Of a DNA stretch of 54,145 nucleotides, positions 17,959 through 25,903 are shown piece by piece. Origin of the DNA: Phycisphaerales bacterium. GTDB lineage: Bacteria > Planctomycetota > Phycisphaerae > Phycisphaerales > SM1A02. Both the position numbers and the translations under genes were made by a program. The DNA is taken from positions 1 through 54,145 of the forward strand of contig JANQEQ010000125.1 of NCBI GenBank assembly GCA_028278245.1. The letters run 5' to 3'. Position 1 is the first letter of the stretch. Each line of letters starts with the position of its first letter. Under the pieces are notes generated by a model that worked only from the letters and a program-made list of their open reading frames with translations, made no database searches and was not told the DNA's origin.

Positions 17959-18453
17959 TCAGATCAGCACCGGCTTGCCAAGCTTGCGGCGGACGACGGA
18001 GAACTGCGACGCGTGCATGATCATATGCATCCCGATGGCTTGGAATACGGTGGCGAATGTCCGCGCCCCTGCGCCGAGTCGTACCGCCTCGGGCGCGGTT
18101 TTTTCCAAATCGCTTTCCGCAATCTGATCTAACGCGGCCAACGTGCTGCTGCGCTGTTGTTCAAGCAATTCGAGGTAGACTTGCTTCGTATGAAACGCGG
18201 ACGCGTCGTCGCACTGCGACGCATCCGGCGAGTGCACCTCGATAAATCCGTCGGGCAGATCGGGCACCGGGTAGCCCGTCAATTCAATCATCTGCTGTTC
18301 CATCACAATGACGTGGCCAAGTTGCCAAGCGATGTGATTCGCCCCAGGCACCGGCCGGACCATCAGGTCCGCATCCTCCAGATCGCTCAGGTAAGTCGTC
18401 AGCACCCTGTAACACTTCTCGATCGTGTTGCTGAGAAACTCTTTCCACGACAT
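17959..18453 (-). CDS. DinB-family four-helix protein (putative metal-dependent enzyme)
   Basis: A 164-residue protein of the DinB/YfiT superfamily of four-helix bundles. The family binds a divalent metal through three histidines and includes thiol-dependent hydrolases and transferases. Candidate ligands are in NHIAWQLGHV and in HMIMHASQF near the C-terminus. The start is ATG 18453 because AAGGAAGG lies seven bases upstream. The longer open frame to 18597 encodes a low-quality basic extension overlapping a repeat. Its stop lies seven bases from the tRNA-Pro fragment, so it sits at the very edge of the candidate integrated segment. Confidence 0.8.
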   Translation of the reverse strand: MSWKEFLSNTIEKCYRVLTTYLSDLEDADLMVRPVPGANHIAWQLGHVIVMEQQMIELTGYPVPDLPDGFIEVHSPDASQCDDASAFHTKQVYLELLEQQRSSTLAALDQIAESDLEKTAPEAVRLGAGARTFATVFQAIGMHMIMHASQFSVVRRKLGKPVLI

Positions 18454-18501
18454 GGCATAACCTTCCTTCCGGGATTCACAATGGTCGCGCTGCGAAATAA
18501 A

Positions 18502-18549
18502 AAGGTGACAGATTTCACTCTCCTCGCTACGCTCGGCTCGTGGCACCTT
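18502..18549. repeat. Small inverted-repeat element inside the candidate island
   Basis: Arms AAGGTGACA and TGGCACCTT (8 of 9 positions complementary) bracket about 30 bases that include CTCGCTACGCTCGGCTCG. The element resembles REP-like or miniature elements. The inner part shares the GGCTCGTGG ending with the 31-bp repeats. It lies just upstream of the DinB ribosome-binding site. Confidence 0.45.
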
Positions 18550-18631
18550 CGCTTTGCTCAAGTGTGAACCAGCGGCCGGTCTGCTGCGCATCCCCATCGC
18601 TGCATGACTGAACCGAAAATACAGCAGAAGC

Positions 18632-18985
18632 TCATTTCGCGCGCTTGTCCAGCCCCTTGATGAGACCTGATATCATCTTTGCCATAACCTCCAAATCGTC
18701 ACGCATTGCTTCGTGATCCTTTTCATCGATCAAACCTTTGCGTCTGGCAATTTCCAACAGAGGGACGCATTCCTGTACCGATCCACGTGCAATCACAAAA
18801 AAGTGCTTTCGATCAGGTTTGGTGAATCGACCGTTACCTTCTGCAAGATTGGTCGCAGTAGACAGAGCTGCACGGTTGAGTTGATCCGCAAGAAAACCGT
18901 ATCCTCGAGGGAACTCTCCTGTCAGGCTTACTACCCGGTCGGTGAAGTCCACCGCCTTCTGATAAACCTCAAGGTTCTCAAACAT
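18632..18985 (-). CDS. Four-helix-bundle protein (23S rRNA-intervening-sequence protein family)
   Basis: About 117 residues, helical, matching the family first found in 23S rRNA intervening sequences. The opening FENLEVYQKAVDF, the central STATNLAEGNGR and the later ARGSVQECVPLLEIARRKG are its three hallmark blocks. Such genes are scattered singly through many genomes, and their role is unknown. ATG 18985 gives the usual family N-terminus; GTG 18994 is an alternative. It lies within the segment bounded by the tRNA-Pro repeats. Confidence 0.88.
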   Translation of the reverse strand: MFENLEVYQKAVDFTDRVVSLTGEFPRGYGFLADQLNRAALSTATNLAEGNGRFTKPDRKHFFVIARGSVQECVPLLEIARRKGLIDEKDHEAMRDDLEVMAKMISGLIKGLDKRAK

Positions 18986-19113
18986 GAAGGTCACGATTGA
19001 AGTCCAGTTTTGAACATTAGATCAGTTGAACAGATGACCGCAGGCGAGCGAATACGTTCTTTCACCTGCTCACCTGATCCTGACTCGCCTGCTCTATTGC
19101 CACTTCGTGGCAA

Positions 19114-19187
19114 TCGGGGTGACAGGATTTGAACCTGCGGCCTCTTCGTCCCGAACGAAGCGCTCTACCAAGCTGAGCTACACCCCG
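19114..19187 (-). tRNA. tRNA-Pro (anticodon CGG)
   Basis: On the minus strand the acceptor CGGGGTG pairs with CACCCCG and the discriminator is A. The anticodon arm CTTCG-TTCGGGA-CGAAG gives anticodon CGG. Its 3' 30 bases recur at 17923-17952, marking this gene as the likely integration target of a former mobile segment. Confidence 0.95.
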
Positions 19188-19249
19188 CCTACGGATACTT
19201 TCCGCTGAAAACGCGTTGCGACCTTCATTCGGAATCTATCCGGGGGAAA

Positions 19250-19332
19250 TGGGCGGAGCAGGATTCGAACCTGCGAAGGCGTACGCCAACGGGTTTACAG
19301 CCCGTCCCTTTTGGCCACTTAGGTATCCGCCC
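19250..19332 (-). tRNA. tRNA-Tyr (anticodon GTA)
   Basis: The acceptor GGGCGGA pairs with TCCGCCC and the discriminator is A. The anticodon arm ACGGG-CTGTAAA-CCCGT gives GTA. The long variable arm expected of bacterial tRNA-Tyr is present. It lies 62 bp upstream of tRNA-Pro on the same strand, probably in one transcript. Confidence 0.95.
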
Positions 19333-19478
19333 TAAGGTCGGACTCGTACTGTATCGGCCGATCTCCCTCCGGGCAAGAGTCACCCGGGGATGGATTAGGA
19401 TCTGATCTCACCATTCACTTTGTTGAAATCGAGACAGCCGCGGTATGATCTGCTCGATCCTAGCAGGAAGGCCTTTCC

Positions 19479-19877
19479 ATGACCCATCTGCGATTGGACC
19501 AACACGAGATCGACGATCTACACGCGGACTGGCCTGTGTCACTGCGATCACTTGCTCGAGCATTACGCGAACTCATACTCAGCCAATTCCCGGATCTCGG
19601 GGAGACTATCGCATTTGGTTCATTGTGCTACTTCAAGCCGGGTCAGCCATTTGGAGTTATCGGCGGCAATGTCTGTATGATTGGGCGACGAGGCATTGAC
19701 GATCACATCAGACTCGAATTCATCCACGGAGCAGCACTGCCAGATCCGACTTGCTTACTACAGGGATCAGCCAAGGCTAAAAGGTTTATACCGGTTCGGA
19801 AGCTCGAAGATATCGATCGAGATGCTCTGATCGCCCTGATCGATGCTGCAGTGGAATACGAGCCGAGAGTGGAATAG
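19479..19877 (+). CDS. DUF1801-family protein
   Basis: A 132-residue soluble protein of the DUF1801 (YdhG/YobT-like) family. Characteristic parts are ETIAFGSLCYFKPGQPFGVI, with its central aromatic and proline positions, and the C-terminal IDRDALIALIDAAVEY helix. No biochemical function is established for the family. ATG 19479 has AGGAAGG upstream. The gene runs against the tRNAs, and its TAG stop codon overlaps the last two bases of the convergent tRNA-Thr gene. Confidence 0.8.
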   Translation: MTHLRLDQHEIDDLHADWPVSLRSLARALRELILSQFPDLGETIAFGSLCYFKPGQPFGVIGGNVCMIGRRGIDDHIRLEFIHGAALPDPTCLLQGSAKAKRFIPVRKLEDIDRDALIALIDAAVEYEPRVE

Positions 19878-19947
19878 CCACCGGGGGGATTCGAACCCCC
19901 AACCTGCGGTTTACAAAACCGCTGCTCTGCCATTGAGCTACAGTGGC
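19876..19947 (-). tRNA. tRNA-Thr (anticodon TGT)
   Basis: The acceptor GCCACTG pairs with CGGTGGC (one G-U pair). The anticodon arm GCGGT-TTTGTAA-ACCGC gives anticodon TGT. The T-arm reads GGGGGTTCGAATCCCCC. The gene is convergent with, and overlaps by two bases, the end of the DUF1801 gene. Confidence 0.95.
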
Positions 19948-20050
19948 GATGGGAGATAAAGCGTACGTCTCTCGTACTCTATCGGCAACCCCTCCCTCCC
20001 AATCTTCATCACGTTTGATTGGATATCAAAAACAAGGCATTTACCACTGG

Positions 20051-22018
20051 TCAGACCGCCGTCTCGGTCTTACCCGGCCCGCGCCTGATCGCCACGGCCA
20101 GCAGGGTCAGATCAGCGGGATTGATGCCCTCCAGACGCCCCGCCTGCCCCATCGTCTGGGGCTGGTAGGTGGCCAATGCCTCAACCGCCTCGGCCCGCAG
20201 ACCGGTGATCTGACGGGGATCTATCCACTCCGGGATGCGTTGGCGCTCGGCCTCAACCTGCCGCCTGATCTGCGATTGCTGACGGGCAATGTACCCCTCG
20301 TATTTCGCTTCCGTGATGATCCGATCCAGCAACGGCAAGGGAAAACTGTCCCCGTTGAGATGTTGTCGAATCATTCCGGCTGAACCATCCGGCCGACGGG
20401 CGATCTCCCACAGCGTTTTTCCATTGACAAAGCGGCTGCGCATCAACTGACGCAATTCATCCAGTTCGGCCGCCCGATCTGTATACGCCTGCCAGCGCGC
20501 ACCATCAATCAATCCCAGTTCCCGCCCCCATGGTGTGAGTCTCAAATCTGCATTGCACGCGCGGAGCATCAGACGATGCTCAGCACGGCTGGTGAACATA
20601 CGGTACGGCTCGCGCGGCGTCTTGGTCACCAGGTCATCGAGCATCACCCCGATGTATGCCTGGTCACGCCGCAGCGCGACCATTTCTTTGCCCAACACGA
20701 AGCGTGCGGCATTGAGGCCGGCGATGAGACCCTGGCCCCCTGCTTCCTCGTACCCACTGGTGCCGTTGATCTGGCCGGCGAGGAACAACCCCTCCAACCG
20801 CTTGGTCATGCAGGTAGCATCAATCTGGTGCGGCCGCACCATGTCATACTCCACCGCATACCCCCATTTCAGAATCCGCGCGTTCTCGCACCCGGGCATG
20901 GTATGCACCAGCACCTTTTGTACATCTTCCGGCAGTGAGGTCGGGATGCCGTTGGCGTAGATCTCGCTGGTGTACAAACTCTCCGGCTCCAGAAAAACAT
21001 GATGTTGCGTGCGATCGGGAAACCTTACGACCTTATCTTCCACCGATGGGCAATAGCGCGGACCGCACTCGGCATCAATCTGGCCGCTGTACATCGGCGC
21101 GCGATGCAAATTCGCGCGGATGTGCTCGTGGGCCTCGGCCGTGGTATGGGTGATGCGGCATTCGATCTGCGGTTGAAACGGGAACCGTGATTCAGGCAAT
21201 GCCTGCGGACTGAGATCGGAAAATGGTTGCGGTTCATCATCACCGCGCTGCGGATCCAGCCCATCCCAGTCCAACGAATCTTTATCGAGACGAGGTGGCG
21301 TGCCAGTCTTCAATCGCCCCAAAGAAAAACCAAGCTGCATGAGATTGCCTGAGATACCGACGGCGGCCTGTTCACCCATTCGCCCTCCCACAGTTTTCTG
21401 TTCCCCGACATGCATGAGGCCGCGCATGAATGTACCGGTGGTCAGAACGACAGCGCTTCCACACACACTTATTCCATTTCCATCTCCATCTTTTATTACT
21501 TCAGGATTGGGATAGACAGGCTTTGCCATTCCCTGGCCGGACAGGTTCCAATCGATCGCTTGTCGATTCGGCTCGGCGATTGTTTGTGCCCCACCGACTT
21601 TCACACCGATGACACGATCACCTTCGGTCAGGACTTCTTCCACACTGCCGGCAATGACATCGATCTGCACTCGGGTCGAAATCAACCGCTGCACTTCGGC
21701 GGGATAGGCATATTTATCTGCCTGGCAACGGGGGCCGCGCACCGCCGCCCCTTTGGACATGTTGAGCATTTTGAACATGATGCCTGACGCATCGGCCGCC
21801 AGACCCATGATGCCACCCAGGGCGTCGATTTCGCGGACGATCTGCCCCTTGGCCAGCCCGCCGATCGCCGGGTTGCACGACATCTGCCCGATGCGCGATG
21901 GATCCATGGTGATCAGCGCAATGTGCGCATCCTCCCCGAGCGCGGAAGCCGCCGCCCAGGCCGCTTCCGTTCCCGCATGCCCCCCACCAATCACAATGAC
22001 GTCGTAGTGTTCACGCAT
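20051..22018 (-). CDS. mnmG: tRNA uridine-34 5-carboxymethylaminomethyl modification enzyme MnmG (GidA)
   Basis: A 655-residue FAD/NADH enzyme that, with MnmE, installs the cmnm5 group on wobble U34 of certain tRNAs. The N-terminal FAD motif is VIVIGGGHAGTEAAWAA. Further hallmarks are QMSCNPAIGGLAKGQ, VVLTTGTFMRGLMHVGE, GRLKTGTPPRL and, in the C-terminal helical domain, YEGYIARQQ. The start is ATG 22018, which gives the canonical N-terminus; the open frame extends 28 residues further upstream without similarity. No clear Shine-Dalgarno is visible. It is divergent from the DUF202 gene across about 90 bp, and MnmE is not in the window. Full length for the family. Confidence 0.97.
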   Translation of the reverse strand: MREHYDVIVIGGGHAGTEAAWAAASALGEDAHIALITMDPSRIGQMSCNPAIGGLAKGQIVREIDALGGIMGLAADASGIMFKMLNMSKGAAVRGPRCQADKYAYPAEVQRLISTRVQIDVIAGSVEEVLTEGDRVIGVKVGGAQTIAEPNRQAIDWNLSGQGMAKPVYPNPEVIKDGDGNGISVCGSAVVLTTGTFMRGLMHVGEQKTVGGRMGEQAAVGISGNLMQLGFSLGRLKTGTPPRLDKDSLDWDGLDPQRGDDEPQPFSDLSPQALPESRFPFQPQIECRITHTTAEAHEHIRANLHRAPMYSGQIDAECGPRYCPSVEDKVVRFPDRTQHHVFLEPESLYTSEIYANGIPTSLPEDVQKVLVHTMPGCENARILKWGYAVEYDMVRPHQIDATCMTKRLEGLFLAGQINGTSGYEEAGGQGLIAGLNAARFVLGKEMVALRRDQAYIGVMLDDLVTKTPREPYRMFTSRAEHRLMLRACNADLRLTPWGRELGLIDGARWQAYTDRAAELDELRQLMRSRFVNGKTLWEIARRPDGSAGMIRQHLNGDSFPLPLLDRIITEAKYEGYIARQQSQIRRQVEAERQRIPEWIDPRQITGLRAEAVEALATYQPQTMGQAGRLEGINPADLTLLAVAIRRGPGKTETAV

Positions 22019-22107
22019 AATTATTGTTGCTGAAAGGATATGCTGTTCGTTCCGGTCAATCCAAGATGGGGTTGCATATCGATCAATGATGCAGTATTTC
22101 AAGGACT

Positions 22108-22368
22108 ATGAATGAAAATGGTAACGTGGATAATAGTCTCAGTCTTCTCGAACTGGCCCGAGGTCGGAATCGTCTGGCCAATGAGCGGACCATGCTTGCA
22201 TACATGCGGACCGCAATCATGCTCTTTGCCACCGGTGGGACGCTGATCAAATTCTTCGCCCCGGCTCTCATTGCAATCATTGCCGGATGGCTGATCATGC
22301 TGATCGGCGCTGTCGTTGTCGTCATCGGTTTCTGGCGGTTCCTTCGCGCTCGGGCAAAATTGGCATAG
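22108..22368 (+). CDS. DUF202 (YidH-like) inner-membrane protein
   Basis: An 86-residue membrane protein with two hydrophobic helices (about 38-55 and 58-78). They follow the family signature LANERTMLAYMRTAIMLFATGGTLIKFF, which has the conserved NERT/AxxRT pattern of DUF202. Function unknown. AAGGA lies about five bases upstream of ATG 22108. A bidirectional hairpin terminator follows. Confidence 0.88.
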   Translation: MNENGNVDNSLSLLELARGRNRLANERTMLAYMRTAIMLFATGGTLIKFFAPALIAIIAGWLIMLIGAVVVVIGFWRFLRARAKLA

Positions 22369-22396
22369 TCGAACTTTCCCCCCACAAATGAAAAAG

Positions 22397-22425
22397 AAAG
22401 CCCACGGCGTTTGCCATGGGCTTTT
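22397..22425. terminator. Bidirectional intrinsic terminator between DUF202 and pntB
   Basis: AAAGCCCACGGC-gttt-GCCATGGGCTTT forms a 12-bp stem with one mismatch. It has A-rich sequence on its left and T on its right, so it can end the plus-strand DUF202 transcript and the minus-strand pnt operon. Confidence 0.85.
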
Positions 22426-22474
22426 GTATCTGAAGCGATCTCGTCTCTGCTTCTGTGAGATATCCCTTTCAGGA

Positions 22475-24055
22475 TCAGTTCTCCTTGAGCGCTTCGAGGA
22501 GTTCGTTCAGCGCCTTCTTACCATCACCGAAGAGCATGAGGGTGTTGTCCATGGCAAAGAGCGGATTGGGAATACCGGCAAAACCCGGGCTCAGTGATCG
22601 CTTGATAACGATGCACGTGCGTGCCTTGTCGACATCGATGATTGGCATGCCGGCAATCGGGCTTTCCGGATTCGTGCGGGCATCGGGATTCACCACGTCG
22701 TTGGCTCCCAGCACGATGCAGACATCGACCTGCTCGATGTAGGTATTCACCTGGTCCATTTCGTGGAGCTGATCGTAGGGAACATCAGCTTCGGCCAGGA
22801 GCACGTTCATGTGGCCGGGCATTCGACCCGCGACGGGGTGGACACCGTAGGTCACTTCAACATCACACTGAGCCAGTTCGTTGGCGATATCACGGACGAC
22901 ATGCTGGGACTGGGAGACGGCCATGCCGTAACCGGGCACAATGCAGACGCGCTGCACGCCGTCAAGCAGCATGGCGACTTCATCACCACTGGTGGACTTG
23001 ACTTTGCCGGCGTAAATCTCATCAGCATCAGCAATCTTGCCTGCTTCAGCCATCACACTGAACAGCACGTTGAAGAGTGAACGGTTCATCGCCACGCACA
23101 TGATCTGTGTGAGGATGAGGCCGGAAGCACCGACCAGAGCACCGGACACAATCAGCACCGTGTTGTTGATGACGAAGCCGGTGGCACACGCGGCCAATCC
23201 TGAATAGGAGTTGAGCAGCGAGATAACCACGGGCATGTCGCCACCACCGATGGGCATGACGAAGAAGATGCCGCCCATGAGGGAGACCAATGCCAGGAGC
23301 CAGTAGAGCCACCACAGTTCCGGATTCAGCACGAGGAATACACCGATAACGATGGAAATGACCAGGCAGGTGACATTGCCGAACTTGAGTAGTGGATTCG
23401 TGACCGGGTCGCCGAATTTCCCGCGCAGTTTGAGGAACGCGAGGATCGATCCAGTGGTGGTTACCGCACCGATGATGCCGGAAGCGACCGTCGCGATATA
23501 GCATTGCATCGACGATGCACCTTCCATCATGATGAGGGATTTCATCATGGCGGCAATATCGAACGCCTCTGCTTCAGCGCCGGGTACTGCATTGGCCTTG
23601 AAGTAGTAATTCATGAAGACCGCACCGGCCACGAGCATGGAAGCAAGTCCGCCCGAGCCATTGAACAGCGCGACCATTTCCGGCATCTCGGTCATGGCGA
23701 CTTTCTTTGCTGCAATGAAGCCGATCAGACCACCAATCACGATGCCGATCACCCAGAGGTACCAACCGGGCCACACGCTCAAATCACCCTTGTAGGCCAA
23801 CAGGACGATGGCCATGGCAAAGAGCATTCCGGTGAGAGCTTTGAGATTACCCTTGACCGCGGTACGGGGATGGGTCAGGCCCTTGATGCCGAAGATAAAG
23901 AACAGGGCGGCGATCACATACAGCACGTTCTGGATTGACAGGATGTTGCTGACGGTGAAGAAGCCCTCCTCCGTCGCAGCACCGGCTGCTGCCGCAACCT
24001 GCTGCAGTTGCTCAGTCATTTGTTCTGCAATTTGATTAGGAGTTTCTGGATTCAT
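22475..24055 (-). CDS. pntB: NAD(P) transhydrogenase, beta subunit
   Basis: A 526-residue subunit of the proton-translocating transhydrogenase, which transfers hydride between NADH and NADP+ using the proton gradient. About nine membrane segments (domain II) are followed by the soluble NADP-binding domain III. That domain shows the family's IVPGYGMAVSQSQH, GVHPVAGRMPGHMNVLLAEA and VLGANDVVNPDA blocks. It is the last gene of pntAA-pntAB-pntB, six bases after pntAB. The N-terminus is about 30 residues longer than usual and rich in Gln, Ala and Glu, so the true start may be internal. A bidirectional terminator lies about 50 bp downstream. Confidence 0.96.
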   Translation of the reverse strand: MNPETPNQIAEQMTEQLQQVAAAAGAATEEGFFTVSNILSIQNVLYVIAALFFIFGIKGLTHPRTAVKGNLKALTGMLFAMAIVLLAYKGDLSVWPGWYLWVIGIVIGGLIGFIAAKKVAMTEMPEMVALFNGSGGLASMLVAGAVFMNYYFKANAVPGAEAEAFDIAAMMKSLIMMEGASSMQCYIATVASGIIGAVTTTGSILAFLKLRGKFGDPVTNPLLKFGNVTCLVISIVIGVFLVLNPELWWLYWLLALVSLMGGIFFVMPIGGGDMPVVISLLNSYSGLAACATGFVINNTVLIVSGALVGASGLILTQIMCVAMNRSLFNVLFSVMAEAGKIADADEIYAGKVKSTSGDEVAMLLDGVQRVCIVPGYGMAVSQSQHVVRDIANELAQCDVEVTYGVHPVAGRMPGHMNVLLAEADVPYDQLHEMDQVNTYIEQVDVCIVLGANDVVNPDARTNPESPIAGMPIIDVDKARTCIVIKRSLSPGFAGIPNPLFAMDNTLMLFGDGKKALNELLEALKEN

Positions 24056-24061
24056 AGCTGA

Positions 24062-24352
24062 TCACCCTTTCTTCTGGAACATTTCGAGCATGCGATGGGT
24101 GACAGCAAATCCGCCGGCCACGTTGATCATGGCAAAGACCACAGCGAGGCAGGCGATAATGCCAACGATAGCGGCGCCGCCTTCGCCGAACGGGTTTTGA
24201 CCCGCGACGATCATGGCGCCGACGATGGTGATGCCGGAGATTGCATTCGCTCCTGACATCAGCGGGGTGTGCAGCGTTGGGGGAACCTTCGTGATGATTT
24301 CGAAGCCCACGAAAATCGCCAACGCGAAGATGGTGAGATACAGCGTAAACAT
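24062..24352 (-). CDS. pntAB: NAD(P) transhydrogenase, alpha subunit part 2
   Basis: A 96-residue membrane subunit carrying the N-terminal share of transhydrogenase domain II, with three predicted helices. The hallmark TPLMSGANAISGITIVGAM is present. In organisms with a three-gene arrangement this is a separate polypeptide; in E. coli it is fused to PntA. Its ATG shares one base with the stop codon of pntAA, so translation is probably coupled. Confidence 0.95.
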   Translation of the reverse strand: MFTLYLTIFALAIFVGFEIITKVPPTLHTPLMSGANAISGITIVGAMIVAGQNPFGEGGAAIVGIIACLAVVFAMINVAGGFAVTHRMLEMFQKKG

Positions 24353-25557
24353 CAGGCGCTACTCCCTTCTGCAACAGGCTCCGCGACGGGCTCGGGCTGG
24401 GCCAGAGGTGCCAGGCCGAAGATTTCGCGGGCGATGGGGTGAATGATCTCACCGCCGTCACATTCGAGTGTGCCGACGATGATTTCGTCTTCCATATTGA
24501 GCTCCAGCTCACCTTCCTTGGTAATCAAGAGATCCAGCAGGTTCTGGACGTTCTTGGCGAACATCTGGCTGGCGTGATAGGGAAGCTTGGAGGGGATGTT
24601 GGTCGGACCGATGATGGTCACACCATTTTCGACGATGGTTTCGCCGGCCTTGGTGAGTTCGCAGTTACCGCCGCGCTCTGCCGCCATATCGATGATGACA
24701 CTGCCGGTATGCATTCGGCGGGCCACATCGGCGGGAATCAGCATCGGGGCTTTCTTGCCGGGCACGGCCGCGGTGGTGATGACGACATCGCTTTCCGCGA
24801 TTTGTTCCGCCATCAGTTCCTGCTGTTTCTTCTTCTCTTCATCCGTCAGTTCTCGGGCGTAGCCGCCTTCACCTCGAGCATCAGCAACTTCGATTTCCAC
24901 GAACTTTCCGCCGAGGGATTCGATCTGTTCCTTGACTTCCGGTCGAACGTCAAAGGCGTACACTACGGCACCGGCCTTCTTGGCGGATGCGATGCACTGC
25001 AAACCTGCTACGCCCGCTCCGATGACAAACGCCTTGGCCGGTTTGATCGTACCGGCGGCTGTCATCATCATCGGGAACATTTTCGGCAATACCGTTTGTG
25101 ACAGAGCCACGCAGTAGTATCCCGCCACCGTTGCCTGTGAAGAGAGTACATCCATTGCCTGACCGCGGGTAGTGCGGGGAATGAGTTCCAGAGCAAAGAG
25201 CTTGACGCCGGTCGCCGCGATCTTGTCAATCGGTTCCTGAGCCGTGAGCGGTTCACTGCAACCGATGATGATCTGATCCTTGCGATAGAGATCAAGATCA
25301 CCTGCGCCGTTCTCCGTGTTCGCGCCGTAGGCACGAATCATGCAGACGATGTCAGCCTTGGCAAAGATCTCAGCTCGATCGCTGACAATCTTCGCGCCCT
25401 TTTCCTCATATTCCGCGTCGGTGTAACCTGCACTTAGACCAGCGCCTGCTTCCACCATCACCTCAGCATTTCGTTTGGTGATGTAAGGCAGCACGCCGGG
25501 CACTAAGGCAACCCGTCGTTCATCGGGATACGTTTCCTTAACAACTCCAACAATCAT
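24352..25557 (-). CDS. pntAA: NAD(P) transhydrogenase, alpha subunit part 1 (NAD-binding domain I)
   Basis: A 401-residue soluble NAD(H)-binding subunit of the alanine dehydrogenase/PNT fold. The N-terminal block GVVKETYPDERRVALVPG, the nucleotide fold AFVIGAGVAGLQCIASAKKAGAVV, RPEVKEQIESLGG and VVITTAAVPGKKAP are family hallmarks. ATG 25557 is chosen because it yields the canonical MIVGVVKE start; the frame is open 27 residues further upstream without similarity. First gene of the pnt operon. The region upstream to 25836 has a 16-base palindrome that could be its operator. Confidence 0.96.
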   Translation of the reverse strand: MIVGVVKETYPDERRVALVPGVLPYITKRNAEVMVEAGAGLSAGYTDAEYEEKGAKIVSDRAEIFAKADIVCMIRAYGANTENGAGDLDLYRKDQIIIGCSEPLTAQEPIDKIAATGVKLFALELIPRTTRGQAMDVLSSQATVAGYYCVALSQTVLPKMFPMMMTAAGTIKPAKAFVIGAGVAGLQCIASAKKAGAVVYAFDVRPEVKEQIESLGGKFVEIEVADARGEGGYARELTDEEKKKQQELMAEQIAESDVVITTAAVPGKKAPMLIPADVARRMHTGSVIIDMAAERGGNCELTKAGETIVENGVTIIGPTNIPSKLPYHASQMFAKNVQNLLDLLITKEGELELNMEDEIIVGTLECDGGEIIHPIAREIFGLAPLAQPEPVAEPVAEGSSA

Positions 25558-25724
25558 AGTATTGTGTCCGTTACGAATCGTGGGAAATGTCTGTGTGATC
25601 CAAGGGACACGTAAATCCTCTATTTTGGACCACTCCATCCGAAGCGCGATAGGGTAGGCAAAAGCGACCGTAATGTCATCAATCTTCGGGAATTTTTTGA
25701 ATTTCCCTCTCAGGATTCGGCCGA

Positions 25725-25740
25725 GATCCTATACAGGATC
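25725..25740. promoter_or_regulatory. Short palindrome upstream of the pnt operon
   Basis: GATCCT-atac-AGGATC is a perfect 6-bp inverted repeat about 170 bp upstream of pntAA, next to an AT-rich run (gaattttttgaattt). It is a possible operator but too short to be significant alone. Nothing else was found between 25558 and 25836. Confidence 0.25.
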
Positions 25741-25836
25741 AGAAACAACGGATGACAAATCCCATCGTTCCAAGATTCTGATATTCAACGAACAACCTTG
25801 TGCGTGGATCTCCTGCGAAATGCTCGACCAGAGAAA

Positions 25837-25865
25837 ACGACCGGCACTGGTGAGCAGCCGGTCGT
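25837..25865 (-). terminator. Intrinsic terminator of the secreted protease gene
   Basis: ACGACCGGC and GCCGGTCGT form a perfect 9-bp stem with an 11-base loop. On the minus strand it is followed by TTTTCTC. It lies 38 bp past the protease stop codon. Confidence 0.8.
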
Positions 25866-25903
25866 CGATGTGCTAGGAAGATTTCAGATCAATCCACTAA
25901 ATG

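Noticed and set aside
18454..18597. N-terminal extension of the DinB gene
   Set aside because: The extension is low-complexity and basic and crosses a repeat element. The internal ATG with AAGGAAGG gives the normal family start.
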